Positions 11,895-24,742 are shown, numbered from the stretch's first letter. The stretch: DNA of 64,000 nucleotides from Imbricaverruca yamaguchii (GCA_034440575.1 JAOTOL010001646.1:901501-965500); one strand, 5' to 3'. Program-made: numbers and translations. The notes: generated by a model not told the origin, from the sequence alone.

Positions 11895-14215
11895 AGGAGT
11901 CACGCAAGCCCGTGTCAACACAAGCTCTGTACTGCTAGAAGAAGTCACGCAAGCCCGTGTCCAGAGCAGTCGTGTACTGTTGTCTGGAGTCACGCAGGCC
12001 CGTGTCGACAGCAGTCGTGCACTGTTGTTTGGAGTCACGCAGGCCCGTGTCAACAGCAGTCGTGCACTGTTGTCGGGAGTCACGCAGGCCCGTGTCAACA
12101 GCAGTCGTATACTGTTGCCGGTAGTCACGCAGGCCCGTGTCAACAGCAGTCGTGTACTGTTGTCTGGAGTCACGCAGGTCCGTGTCAACAGCAGTCGTGT
12201 ACTGTTGTCTGGAGTCACGCAGGCCCGTGTCAACAGCAGTCGTGTACTGTTGCATGGAGTCACGCAGGCCCGTGTCAACAGCAGTCGTGCACTATTGTCG
12301 GGAGTCACGCAGGCCCGTGTCAACAGCAGTCGTGTACTGTTGCTGGAGTCACGCAGGCCCGTGTCAACAGCAGTCGTGCACTGTTGCATGGAGTCACGCA
12401 GGCCCGTGTCAACAGCAGTCGTGTACTGTTGTCGGGAGTCACGCAGGCCCGTGTCAACAGCAGTCGTGTACTGTTGTCGGGAGTCACGCAGGCCCGTGTC
12501 AACAGCAGTCGTGCACTGTTGTCGGGAGTCACGCAGGCCCGTGTCAACAGCAGTCGTGCACTGTTGTTTGGAGTCACGCAGGCCCGTGTCAACAGCAGTC
12601 GTGCACTGTTGTCGGGAGTCACGCAGGCCCGTGTCAACAGCAGTCGTGTACTGTTGTTTGGAGTCACGCAGGCCCGTGTCAACAGCAGTCGTGTACTGTT
12701 GCCGGGAGTCACGCAGGCCCGTGTCAACAGCAGTCGTGCACTGTTTTGGAGTCACGCAGGCCCGTGTCAACAGCAGTCGTGCACTGTTGTCGGGAGTCAC
12801 GCAGGCCCGTGTCAACAGCAGTCGTGCACTGTTGCCGGGAGTCACGCAGGCCCGTGTCAACAGCAGTCGTGCACTGTTGTCGGGAGTCACGCAGGCCCGT
12901 GTCAACAGCAGTCGTGCACTGTTGTCGGGAGTCACGCAGGCCCGTGTCAACAGCAGTTGTGCACTGTTGCCGGGAGTCACGCAGGCCCGTGTCAACAGCA
13001 GTCGTGCACTGTTGTCGGGAGTCACGCAGGCCCGTGTCAACAGCAGTCGTGCACTGTTGCCGGGAGTCACGCAGGCCCGTGTCAACAGCAGTCGTGCACT
13101 GTTGTCGGGAGTCACGCAGGCCCGTGTCAACAGCAGTCGTGTACTGTTGTCTGGAGTCACGCAGGCCCGTGTCGACAGCAGTCGTGTACTGTTGCCGGGA
13201 GTCACGCAGGCCCGTGTCAACAGCAGTCGTGCACTGTTGTCGGGAGTCACGCAGGCCCGTGTCAACAGCAGTCGTGCACTGTTGTCGGGAATCACGCAGG
13301 CCGCCGACAGCAGTCGTGCACTGTTGACGGGAGTCACGCAGGCCCGTGTCAACAGCAGTCGTGCACTGTTGTCGGGAGTCACGCAGGCCCGTGTCAACAG
13401 CAGTCGTGCACTGTTGTCGGGAGTCACGCAGGCCCGTGTCAACAGCAGTCGTGCACTGTTGTCGGGAGTCACGCAGGCCCGTGTCGACAGCAGTCGTGCA
13501 CTGTTGTTTGGAGTCACACAGGTCCGTGTCAACAGCAGTCGTGTACTTTTGCAGGGAGTCACGCAGGCCTGTGTCAACAGCAGTCGTGTACTGTTGCATG
13601 GAGTCACGCAGGCCCGTGTCAACAGCAGTCGTGCACTGTTGTTTGGAGTCACGCAGACCCGTGTCAACAGCAGTCGTGTACTGTTGCCGGGAGTCACGCA
13701 GGCCCGTGTCAACAGCAGTCGTGCACTATTGTCGGGAGCCACGCAGGACCGTGTCAACAGCAGTCGTGTACTGTTGCATGGAGTCACGCAGGCCCGTGTC
13801 AACAGCAGTCGTGTACTGTTGCATGGAGTCACGCAGGCCCGTGTCAACAGCAGTCGTGCACTGTTGTCTGGAGTCACGCAGGCCCGTGTCAACAGCAGTC
13901 GTGTACTGTTGCCGGGAGTCACGCAGGCCCGTGTCAACAGCAGTCGTGCACTGTTGTCGGGAGTCACGCAGGCCCGTGTCAACAGCAGTCGTGCACTGTT
14001 GTCGGGAGTCACGCAGGCCCGTGTCAACAGCAGTCGTGCACTGTTGTCGGGAGTCACGCAGGCCCGTGTCAACAGCAGTCGTGCACTGTTGTCGGGAGTC
14101 ACGCAGGCCCGTGTCAACAGCAGTCGTGTACTGTTGTCGGGAGTCACGCAGGCCCGTGTCAACAGCAGTCGTGTACTGTTGTCGGGAGTCACGCAGGCCG
14201 CCGACGGCAGCCGTG
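11895..14215. repeat. 45-bp minisatellite, about 51 units
   Basis: The unit starts GTCACGCAGGCCCGTGTCAA and continues with CAGCAGTCGTGCACTGTTG. Most units are identical except at two places: GTGCAC versus GTGTAC, and the triplet after CTGTTG (TCG, TTT, CCG, TCT or CAT). Length variants lie near 12340 (3 bp shorter), 12745 and 13305. CAACAG and CTGTTG within each unit can pair around a 10-base loop. The period is divisible by 3 and five of six frames lack stops, giving apparent proteins of 852 (plus), 850 (minus) and 794 codons. These open frames are explained by the repeat alone, so no gene is called. Confidence 0.97.
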
Positions 14216-14660
14216 CGCCGGGCTGGCCGGCAGATAAGCCGGCTGACAAATGCGGCTGGTGACGGGCCGGCGGGGCGGCGGGCCGCCGGCGGCCCGCCGC
14301 CGACTGTGCCGCCCGGTCGGCCGTCGGCGGCGCGGCGGGGCGCCCACCGCCGTATTTGTTCTGGGTCACACACGCGACAGCGGGCCGTCGTCGTCACGAG
14401 CGTCGCCGGCGGCGGGCGCGGCCAGATCGCCGATACAGCCGAACCATGCAGCGGTGGCGCGGCGAGCCGGCCGCCGTCAACAACACGGCCGGCCGCCGCC
14501 CGCCACTGCCCTGCGCCCGCTCAACGCTCCCGGCCGGACCGGCGGCGCTGTCCGCCGGTGGATGCCGACTGTGCAGACGACGGCTGCACAGTCAGCTGTC
14601 CGCGATCGACATCCGATGGCTCGGCTTCACTTCAGCCCGCTCGCCTTGACTTCAGGAGAT
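14216..14660. other. GC-rich, CpG-dense island
   Basis: Dense GGCCGGC/GCGGCG sequence directly after the 45-bp array, with CpG at very high frequency. Open frames exist on all plus-strand phases because stop codons are rare in such composition. It could be a CpG-island-like regulatory stretch; no TATA box, initiator or exon is identifiable. Confidence 0.5.
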
Positions 14661-14746
14661 TTACGGTCGCAAGCTGATGCAAATCATAGAGCCGCAGTAA
14701 ACAGACAGCAGACCTTACAGCTGTCCTCACCAATTGCGCTGTTGGT

Positions 14747-14916
14747 CTGTCGTTCGTTCGTTTGTTACTGGTTTTACGACACATCGACCGTTGAGTCATG
14801 TAGCGTCGCAATCTCTCACGCCGATTGGTCGCGAGCGAAGAGTAGCGACAGGTGAGACTCGAACCCACAATCTTTCGATTGCGAGACGGGCAACTTATCC
14901 CTAGACCACTCGCCCC
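14747..14916 (-). mobile_element. tRNA-derived SINE, family 1
   Basis: Minus-strand head with box A-like TGGTCTAGGGATAAG and box B GGTTCGAGTCT. The T-arm GTGGG/CTCAC pairs. The body is CACCTGTCGCTACTC, then CATGACTCAACGGTCGATG; the tail GTAAAACCAGTAACAAACG ends in a GAAC-type repeat. No clean target-site duplication was found. Confidence 0.9.
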
Positions 14917-14919
14917 CAC

Positions 14920-16490
14920 TATTGACCTGCCGTGAGTGAAGGAGCTGGCCTGACATTTCAAATCATGTCGGTCTGTGAAAAAATACTTAGCTGGCTTCTT
15001 CAGCGTTCCGTAAGCACTGAACTGCGTCCAATGTTTGGTTGCTCCTGCTGACGTTTTATCGTTGTATTTAGCTTGCATACCAGGTCGCCTAGACCCACTG
15101 ACATTGGTGCAAACCGGCCTGCGCGTATCATCAGCTGCAATGAACTTGAACAGGTTCCGGTTTGCGCAGATTCTGATCTGCTTCTGACCGAAGGCTGATG
15201 CCTCTGCACACCGTGTCAGTGGACCTCTGACTCGGATCAGATAGCAAGGCTGCAAAACACCCGGCCCCCAGCGGCTGCACCATCGGCTGAGGCCATTCGG
15301 ACCTCAATCAAAATGTACTCACATGGTATTAGATTGAGGGAGTCTGCCTTCGGCGGATGAAGAGTGTGGAAGCTAGAATGATCTAGATTGTTATCTAGAG
15401 CTACAGCTTGCGGCAATGCAGTATCGGTGGTGCTTTTCTCCGCTAACAGGTAAGTCTCACAACTTTATGCGTTTCAAGCTAAGTACGGCAATATTTGAAC
15501 AGTAATCGAATTAACGTTCAATGATGACCTTACCCATGTCATACTTATATCATGTCGCAACACAGGCGCAGCTGCGTTTCATATCAGACAGCTACCATGT
15601 TACCAAAGCCGTGGAATTAATACAAGCCAAATGATACGCTTACCATTAGATGACCTTTACTTGTGATTCCTGTCGAATGTGGATTGTCTGATAAGGTTAT
15701 ATGTAATATTTAATATATTTTGGCTCGTGTACTTTCTGCTGTTACCTGGGCCATACGTACAGCAACGAAACACGTCGAGCTAAATCATCGCTAAGTCTCA
15801 AATAAATGGTGTTAGTATGGCATGCGCTAAGGTGACCTGGAACCTCATATTTTGACCTACGTTTACAGTTAGGTGTGCGGAACTATGGTCCTACTAGCTG
15901 TGTCAGTTCAGTGGTAGTGACGAAAAAGAATAGGCAAAATAGACCTGGGCGGGTTGGATACATGCATAGGTCTGCATGCCACTTTGTGCTTATCGAACTA
16001 CTAATGTCAGTGTGCTTCCGATCTAACTACTAATTGCTTTAAGCATTATTGACCTATCAGTGGATATTTTGAGGGCTAAGTAACTCCATTTTCAGACAGT
16101 TGTCTATGTTGGTGGACAATCCACTCTTCAGCAACCATGACATGTGCTGCCCCGAGGAACCGTGTTCAAATAATTTGACGTATTACACCACACCTAGAGA
16201 GTGAAACCGTATGCGGAAGAAAGCAGCAATATCCTGCAGACCCAAGCAGTGATTACGGCTGCAGCACCGTTAGAAACGTTATCCTACTTAACTGGCACCA
16301 AGCACCGCCCTCTGACTGCAATTATAGCCATGCTGATCAGAACTAGTCCGATATATGGTCGGTGAACGGATGCTGCTGCTACGAGAATAGAAAGCTCCTG
16401 TGCTATCTGCGAGATGTACTTTCACTGATATGCACAGGTGTAGCATGAACATACATGAAGAGCACAACATGAACAACGTCACAAGAATGC
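14920..16490. other. Long stretch without a supported gene
   Basis: Mostly AT-rich single-copy-looking DNA. A minus frame at 14632-15255 runs through the SINE and is rejected. TGATCTAGATTGTTATCTAG near 15381 resembles a motif at 4640. Confidence 0.4.
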
Positions 16491-16497
16491 AAGCGCA

Positions 16498-16533
16498 CTG
16501 CATGCAATGCAACGCAATGCAATGCAATGCAAC
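16498..16533. repeat. GCAAT pentanucleotide repeat
   Basis: About six copies of TGCAA/CGCAA in tandem. Confidence 0.85.
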
Positions 16534-16765
16534 GCTTCGACGTGGATGCGAGGTGTGAGGTGTGAGGATACCCGGGCAGTCACGTCTGCCGTTCAGAGTT
16601 GGGAGTCATTCGCGGATGAGGATGGTTTCAGTGATACGTATTCTCCTCTTGTCACTTATGTGTACGATGATGCTTGTGTTTTGCACCAGCTCTTGTCTAG
16701 TGGTGTTGTCGGTCGTATTTGTCTTGTGCTTGTTGGTGTGGAGCGTCCGAATGCATGCGCTACAG

Positions 16766-16768
<3 letters not shown>

Positions 16769-16804
<36 letters not shown>
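16769..16804. repeat. TA microsatellite
   Basis: About 18 uninterrupted TA dinucleotides. Confidence 0.97.
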
Positions 16805-16806
<2 letters not shown>

Positions 16807-17174
16807 TTATCAATAAGTTACCACTACATAGGTTGTCATAGTGAGTGTTTCCTGGTAGTTATGAATGCTGCTGTTTATGAAGCGGGATATGATAGATTCC
16901 TGTGAAATATTATTTTACCAGTAACATATATTCCTCAGTGCTTCGCAGGCACACTTGTGGTAGCTTGACATGTCATTCTTGGTTGGCATTGGCCAGAATT
17001 CCGTTTCAATCTGAGAATGCATACCGGTTATCTTTTACCTCATCAGTATCATTCAGCGGTCTCGATAAAGCCAGTCATGTTGACACAATGTACAAAATAG
17101 TAACCAAACATGGCTACTGGCCGGCAGAAGGCGTCATCAGACACCAGCTGTTCCGATAGCTGCTGACATGTCGC

Positions 17175-17480
17175 GGCCGACGCCAGCATTGTCAGCACCA
17201 GCGTCGGCGTTGGGTTAGACTCCTCATTGTGTCAGCATAGTTACAGCGCTCAGACATGTTGAGAACTAGCCGTGGTCAATGCCAACATTGTCAGCACCAG
17301 TTTCGGAATTGGGTTAGACTTCTTAGTGTGTTAGCATATTAACGGCACTCAGACGTGTTGAGAATTAGTCGCGGCATGACGCTATTTAGTCGCGGCGATG
17401 GTAGCATTAGCAGCACTGGTGTCAGTATTAGGTTAGACTCCTCAGTATGTCATTACAATGACAGTGCGCGGACGTGTGGA
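17175..17480. repeat. Diverged 100-118-bp tandem repeat, 3 units
   Basis: GCCAGCATTGTCAGCACC (17182), GCCAACATTGTCAGCACC (17281) and a third diverged start (17399) are each followed by a GGTTAGACTCCTCA-type block and a GACATGTTGAGAA-type block. The third unit carries an extra segment. Confidence 0.75.
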
Positions 17481-19190
17481 TAATTGGTGGTAGCACTTCG
17501 CGTTGACGACAAATTCCAATCAAACGGCAGACCAAGAGCGGATGTGTGCCTATCAGCCGCCGCTTAGGCAGCTGTGAGAAGACAATGAGGTCGTGGTAGC
17601 TCAGGCGTCCAAACTGACAACCATATAGGCGGCATAGCGGTATGGGCGTGTCTAGGATACGAGATAGTGGGGGAGCAGCGCAGATTATACTCCCCGTTAT
17701 TTAGTGTTAGCACGTAAGGTCAGGGACTTAGCCAGGAATTACTGGGAAATGGTGGGAATGGGTAGAGGTCATGTCCGTCGGGGCAGACAGCTTCTCAAGG
17801 AGTAATTATGAGGTGAGCTCTTAAAAAACCACCTCCGCATTGTGTTCTTGTTTGCCGTCAGGTCATTGGTGGTCTTGATTTCAGTGGGATTCGCATACGT
17901 TCGCTACCAGTCAAGCCGAAACAGGGATCAGTATTTACTCATGGCAAGTAATCGAAGCTATCTCTTGTGGAAGAAGATGTGAGTTACCATTGGCTTGTTG
18001 GTAGTCGTTCTGTCTGTTATTTAGCCTTCAAAACAGGGATACAATTAAAAATATGCAATTTGAATAAAGGCTGCATGTTCAATCAATAAGTCGAAATACA
18101 TTTCATTACTTCAGAGAAATCGCTCCGACACACAGTGCATGCCCAGGCTATTGTCTTGATGACTGTGTTTCGTAGCTGCACGCTAGTAAGTTTGTTCAAA
18201 GTCTTGCAGGTTTTGAATAGATGCGTCTTGAATAGACCGTCGCTGGCTAATGTTTCTGATCAGCTAAGAACTGTTTCGCATGGGTTTAAAATATTGATTG
18301 AGTTGCATATCATGCCATGTGCAAGCGCTTCGAATATTACTTCGAAGTGTGACATGATCGTAGGGGAAAACGTTCCCTTTCTTTTTAGCGTGCTGCTCGC
18401 GTTTTCACTTGTCAAATTCAATGTGACGTCACAAAGTCGCCTGCGTGACTATTGGCGTATTCAAGGCATTTCAAGAAATATCACAGACCATATGTTCGAA
18501 GGCCATTCAGACTCCGACATAACCACACACATCCCTCGACCTTAATCGCTGTTGAATATTTGAATATTTACAAGCAGCGATTCAGATGTTGGACACAAAG
18601 GAGGTCACCACAGTACGTACCATGTCATCAGAGGCGGAGAGTGGGTGGGGGGGCACACACGAAAAGTTGGATTCCTACGAACATAAGCACACGATGCCTT
18701 GAATACTTGGTGGACCGCGATCCTTTTGTGTTGCATCACGCTCTGATTTATAGCAAAGACAGCTGTTCAGCCCCATGGCCATGGACGCTCATCGTGATTC
18801 ATCCCGGCTCGGCCAGAGTTTCTCGGCAGCCTCGTGCACGGCGGGCGCCGGATTTTCCTTCCCGTGACAACGGCGTGAGAATCACGGCTCTGCGACCTGA
18901 CCAGCTAAAAATATGCCGGCCGCAAAACACCAGCCGATCTCCCATTCCCAGGTTCTGTTCTCCACCCGCTTCGCTGCATGACCGGCGGCTCAAGCAGCAC
19001 GTCTGCACAAGGAAAAGCCGAACGGGGAGTCCGGCCGACGGCAGTAGGTAGTCGAGCTTGGACTGTCACGATCGATCGGATCTGAAGGCAACTGGCCTAA
19101 GGCGGTCGTGATCCTGCTTTACGGAATCTGAATAAATCTAACTCAGCCTGTGTTGGCCACTGACCTAGCTGTCTCAGGCTGTTCATGGCC
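17481..19190. other. Long stretch without a supported gene
   Basis: Unique-looking DNA. The frames at 18135-18545 and 18452-19051 overlap in different phases and show no recognisable domain. Confidence 0.4.
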
Positions 19191-19237
19191 TGACCTGACC
19201 TGACCTGACCTGACCTGACCTGACCTGACCTGACCTG
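19191..19237. repeat. TGACC pentanucleotide repeat, about 9 copies
   Basis: Perfect TGACC repeat. Read on the other strand it is AGGTCAGGTCA, that is, overlapping nuclear-receptor half-sites. Whether it binds anything is unknown. Confidence 0.96.
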
Positions 19238-19379
19238 ATCGAACTTCCGCTCTCAGCGCATGTGTTGCTGTAGCTAGCTGATCTGAGCTACTTGTCACGT
19301 TTGCTAGCCTGCCTGACCAGGCCAATGTATACCACCCTGCCGTCGACGATCATCGCCCAGGTCATCATTCAACGTCTTC

Positions 19380-20210
19380 CACTCACACCAGCCCGTGCTG
19401 GCCAGCTCGCATCAGTCGGACGTCAACACCAGCGACCACACCAGCGACCACACAGCACTCACGCTGTCAGCCCCCACCCCCACCCCCGGCCCGGATCGTG
19501 TCAGCTGACATCCAGCCGGCGCGTTAGGTCGAGGTCACCATTGGGCCAGCGTCCGTCTGGGACCCGGAGCCTGCCGCGGCCGCCGCCGACCAAACCGCCC
19601 GTTATGCCCCCGCCGGTCCATGCCGGACGCCGATAACATCGCTGTCGCCGTGAGTTGTTGCACCTCACGACGAATAACTCAGCCTGCGCGTACCCGGACT
19701 TGCTGTAAAATGATGCTGAAGCTGGACGTGGAGCAAGGCCAAGTTTCGTCACGATCCAGATTGAAAACAACCTGACTTCGCCTTCGACAATGTGCTCAAG
19801 TTTGAAATGACCCGCTGCCCGTGGGCGGCACAGGATGTGCCGCTTCCATGCATATGCTTTCATCTGCACCAGCCTGAGCCACTCCCTGGGGGCGGCACAG
19901 GATGCACGTGTTTCCATGTGTACTAGCCCAGTAATGCTGAGCCAGCGCTTACTCAAGGTCAGTTTGGCGGCTCCGATTAAAGCTTCCGCGCTGGAATGGG
20001 CGCACAGGAAGAGAAGGCTTCCGCCCAGAAGTACCAACAAACTGCGTTATCCTACTTGTGATCGTAGCTCTGTGTGTGTATGTGTGGCCGCCGGCATTGG
20101 CTCATGGTTTTTTACCAAACCCGACTTTCCGTGACTTCATTCATAATAATACATTTAGGTGTACCACACCGTCGTCAGCATTATAATCCATAGTACATTA
20201 TCAATCTATG
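19380..20210. other. No supported gene; GC-rich 19400-19640
   Basis: CpG-rich at first, with two ACCAGCGACCACAC repeats near 19430-19455, then mixed composition. A 179-codon minus frame (19501-20040) overlaps a plus frame and has no recognised domain. Confidence 0.4.
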
Positions 20211-20213
20211 GAA

Positions 20214-20292
20214 CAATATATATATATATGCACATCTATATACATATATATGTGCATATATATACATATATTCACATACGCATATATATATA
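20214..20292. repeat. TA/CATA-rich low-complexity tract
   Basis: Interrupted TATATA and CATATA runs. Confidence 0.9.
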
Positions 20293-20845
20293 TTGTACCA
20301 TTTCACAACTGATACTACGACATGATGATCCAGAATGAGATGACTGTTTAATTTCATGTAACATATGCACGTGTGAAATCTATCAGGCGTAGATTGTTCA
20401 ACAGGTTACTACGAGGGACGAATATAAATTTTTTGACCAAGACACCAAATGCAGACATATTCGCGAACTCACTCGATGCATCAATAACGCAAGTGGTTTG
20501 ATATGTGTGTGCTGTCACACGCTCACAGCTGAATAAGTGTAGCCATCTGGCATCGATGTTTTAACAGTCTTTCACCCGTTGAAAGTCACTGCTCTGTTCA
20601 AGTTTTTTAGCTCACGACTTCTCACGCAAAGGGCTGACAATTCTGTGAGAAATTATGGAGAATATATGAAATACACAAATAAATATAGCACTTCATAATA
20701 ATCTAAGGATAATATTCATTCTCAATAACATACGTTAGGCTTAGATATTATATTTTTATCTTCTTGAAAGCATAGTTTCAAATGTTTGTCCCATCTTATT
20801 CATATCACGCATCTGCATACACGTATGCATATAGTGCATGTACAC

Positions 20846-20972
<127 letters not shown>

Positions 20973-23335
20973 CATATATGCAATTAATTATGTATATGCA
21001 TCATTAACTCGTCATTGTCGGCGGGGGATCTATTCCTACCCTTCTCTCGAATACTCGCGGTATTATAACATGTTCAGATAACTAACTGAAATATTCAATA
21101 GTTGCTATGTGATAAATTCCATGCCTATCATCAAACAGCAGGTGTTAAGTCAATAAACTGAAAGCGAGAGATAAAGTTTGATAGTTAATATGCTATCTCC
21201 TTGTTTTGCTTTAGGAATTCAAGTTGCAAGATTAGAATATAAAAATGCACCAACTCATACGAATATATTATCGAAATAGTATTGCTTAGGTTCAAAGTAT
21301 GTAAGACAGTACAAATTGCATTCGAAAAATGACAATGATGAATGCATATGCCAAATTTGAAGCAATTATCGACCAGCATAAATAAGTTATGGCTTGACAT
21401 GTACCGCAAAGTATGCCAGACCGGCACGGTGTGGTGCCGGCCCGTCATGCCACGGAGGAAGTTCTGGTCAGCCACGCTACGACCTCAGCACACACTTAAC
21501 ACGCCAATGTCTTATGTACTCAGAGGTCTCGCGCCACGGCGCCAACGATTGCCGTTCTACTTTGTTTAAAATTGGCCCAACGGTTTTCGAGATAAATAAA
21601 GAAAAATATTTATCCCGCCCCCGGCGAATCATATGTGGTTAAGCAGCCAGGTAAATGCCGGACGAAGTATATCCCGGTATATTTCGTCTGTCACACCTCT
21701 GCTTCTACTGTTGTCGCTTTAAGTTCTTCCAATGCTAGATGATTCCAATTCCGAAGTGCTTATTCTTCGCAATCGTATCCATTCATCCTTAGGTACGCCA
21801 ATTGTTCGGCGCTCGGTCGCAACAATGGCCCAAGAAAACGATTGTTCGGCAAAATGGAAAACCTCAAAACAAGACCATAACTAGCCCATAACAAGAGCAA
21901 AGTTCCGTTCTAGAATAAATCTTCGCATATGAAAGCAGCACACAATCAGATGCCGATCAGCCTACTGGCACACTCCATATCTTCGCCCCTAACAGTCATG
22001 GTATCGACCATCGACGCATTGAACTGACTAACAACGGGAAATCGATCCACAACAACAAGCGCGCAGTTCCCGAGCCGCAAATCTCCCTTTCACATACCGC
22101 TGTCGCCGTTGTCACAAACGCGGCGCAAACACCTCGGTCGACGCGCTTCACCAATGTCCCGGCCGCTGTCCTGATCAGAACGCCGTCATCTCAGTTGTCG
22201 ACCTATCGCCAACTACTTCTTCATCTCACCATCCGAATGTTGCGAAGCGAGCATTTTTGGGCTGTACCGTTCAAGGACATTTGCTTTGGAACAAGCAAAT
22301 ACGGTTGGTGTGTATATGAATTGCATTTCGGTGCAGTTCACTTGGTTGGGATGATGGTCGGGAAACACTTGAAGCGTCTACCGGGGTGTGCACACCGCCT
22401 CTGAGAGAACGATTTAAAAAGAAAAGAAAACATGTGACTCAAGAATTGACTTCTGTGGATCGATTGCACGTTGTCAGTCAGTTCAATGCGTCGATAGTCG
22501 GTTGGCAAGGAGAGACTGGCAAGGAGCTAGGCTATGGAGTGTGCCAGAAGGCTCAGTGGTATCAAATTCTGGATTGTTTTCTGATTTTATGTTTACGGAC
22601 ATGGACTTTAGGCCTGTTGTGGGCTTGTTTTAATGTGGTTTCTGTTCTGGTGTTGTGTTCGGATATAATTTTGGGTGAGCATGCGTACAACCAAATGCTG
22701 ATCAGTTGGGGCGCCCAAGCATGAATGGATCAAATTGCGAACAATGGACACTTTGGAATTTGGATCACCAAACATTACAAGAACTTAAACGACAGTAGTG
22801 AAAGCAGGGGTGTGGTAGAGGCAAGGTAGATAGTTTTAGTGCAAATATAAACATATATATATATATATACATGTGCTTCGCTTATCAACAGGACTATTTG
22901 CATGTATAAAGGGATGACATGCCTATATCTAGAAACGCAAGCGCCTTGCAAGCGGATTAGCTGCTTTCAGGCCACATACGCGGAAAGAGCTGCAGCAGCA
23001 TCGAGTAAGAAGAGGTCCATCTACAGTCGTGAAGTGTACCTTGGGGCCTCGGCGCAGTACGCTACGCCGACCCAGAGCCACCGCACAGGTCAGCTACAGA
23101 CGCCGAGGCGACGTCTGTCGAGAGTCGTCCTGGTGCCGAGACAGCCGCTGTCGAGACAGGTTCCAAAGGCGTGCCGGTCTGAACCGGCGACCGTGGCGTC
23201 ACTTTCCACCGAGGGCAGGTCAGGTCAGTCTGGAACTGGCTCGCGACACACTCACAAGCCGCCGGCTGACCGGCCACGGCTACTGACGCCCGACACAACG
23301 GGCCAGTCAACATCAGGCGGCCAAAGTGGATCACG
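20973..23335. other. Long stretch without a supported gene
   Basis: AT-rich to mixed sequence. A short TA run lies at 22853-22869. From 22980 to 23330 it is CpG-richer with overlapping frames on both strands (22902-23369 plus, 23062-23334 minus) and no recognisable domain. Confidence 0.4.
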
Positions 23336-23660
23336 TCTGCTGACCTGGATCAGTGATCACATGCGCTGACGTGGATCATGGATCACGTGTGCTAACGTGG
23401 ATCAGAGATCACGTGTACTGACGTGGATCGTGGATCACGTGTGCTAACGTGGATCAGAGATCACGTGCGCTGACGTGTATCAGGGATCATGTGTGCTGAC
23501 GAGAATCAGGGATTACGTGTGCTGACATTGATCATGGATCTCGTGTGCTGACATTGATCAGTGATCCAGTGTGTTGACGTGGATCAGGGGTCGAGTGTAC
23601 TGAGGTGGATCATGGATCGAGTGTACTGAGTTGGATCAGGGATCACGTTTGCTGACGAGC
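23336..23660. repeat. 26-bp minisatellite, about 12 units, ACGTG-rich
   Basis: The unit contains GCTGACGTGGATCAGGGATC followed by ACGTGT. GATC occurs twice per unit, and many units carry two ACGTG cores. At least three units carry TGACGTGG. Confidence 0.92.
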
Positions 23661-24742
23661 GCTTCCTCTGGTAGCTGACAGTCGCGTGTTTTGCAGTAAG
23701 TGTTCGGGTGACCCCATCGGCCTGTCCCGGTACCTCCCGGTCGGGCGAATCACGCTTTGTCGTTTGGCTCCTGGGACGCATTCCAACGCCTTCTCAGAAA
23801 TGAGCCGAACCGAACTCGAACAGAATACAAACTATTGCAGCGACAGCGGCGAGGTCGACTTGCAGTCGCCTGCTGTGTGTTGTTTTCCCTATGTGGCGCC
23901 AAAGAATGCGGTGTTGTCATGTGTGATTACAGATCGGTTTGCCCGAATACAAATACCCTGCCGTCAGGTAGCATTTCTGTCAGAAGCACTGTGGGCCTAG
24001 GAATAAATGTAATGAATGGTTAGCAGTTCGTTATCCAGTTAGAATCTAATTTTGCACGACATAGTGTGCTCTAAACGTATGCGCATAATCGGTTGGCAGC
24101 CAAATTTGCAGACGTAGAGAATGGTTTACCTGTAATTGCACCGGCAGCATCTGCGTGATGTTGGAAGACATTTTTTCACAAAGAGCCGGATCTGAACCGT
24201 TGTGCCAGTCAATATGTCACATGCTGCACCTTGAAACATGAAGAAAAAATGTTCACGTCGGTTAGCCAGTTCAGAACTTCAAAGATTTTTCTTCCTGGGA
24301 AGACTTTCTAATGCACGGTGCAGACGTATCCGGCAAAACGGCGTGAAGGCAGTTTGCAAAGTCAATATGCTTGCCTCGTGGAAAGCGATAGGAGTGATAC
24401 CTACTTAAGGATGCACTTCCCAGAGTCTGTACTCCCTCCTTCCCACCTACTTTGTGGTTAGTGTACACAGGCATGTACACAGCATGGAACTTTGAAGAGG
24501 ATCGACTCATATATTTGGAGGAGTTCGACTCTCAAGTCACGCTCAAGCCTACCAATATTTTAATCCCCCATTGTTATAATTCGCATCCATCATGCCTGTA
24601 TCAGTGTATGACATTATCCGCATTGCGTCGAGCATTGGCCCCGTGTCGGACAACGCCTCTGTCCGAAATAAGGTGAATGTATTATTATTGCCAGTTGTTT
24701 TGCGGTTGTTGCCTGCCTCTCACCCTGACAGGAGGGGCGAAC
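23661..24742. other. No supported gene
   Basis: A 104-codon plus frame (23686-24000) has ordinary amino-acid composition and a weak upstream acceptor-like TGTTTTGCAG (23684-23693). No domain is recognised and a second phase is open too, so it is not called. Confidence 0.35.

Noticed and set aside
11679..14237. 852-codon plus-strand frame and 850-codon minus-strand frame
   Set aside because: Both run through the 45-bp tandem array, where five of six frames are open because the unit has no stop and 45 is divisible by 3. No promoter, splice pattern or non-repeat domain.
14632..15255. 207-codon minus frame
   Set aside because: Its second half translates the family 1 SINE; the first half has no recognisable domain.
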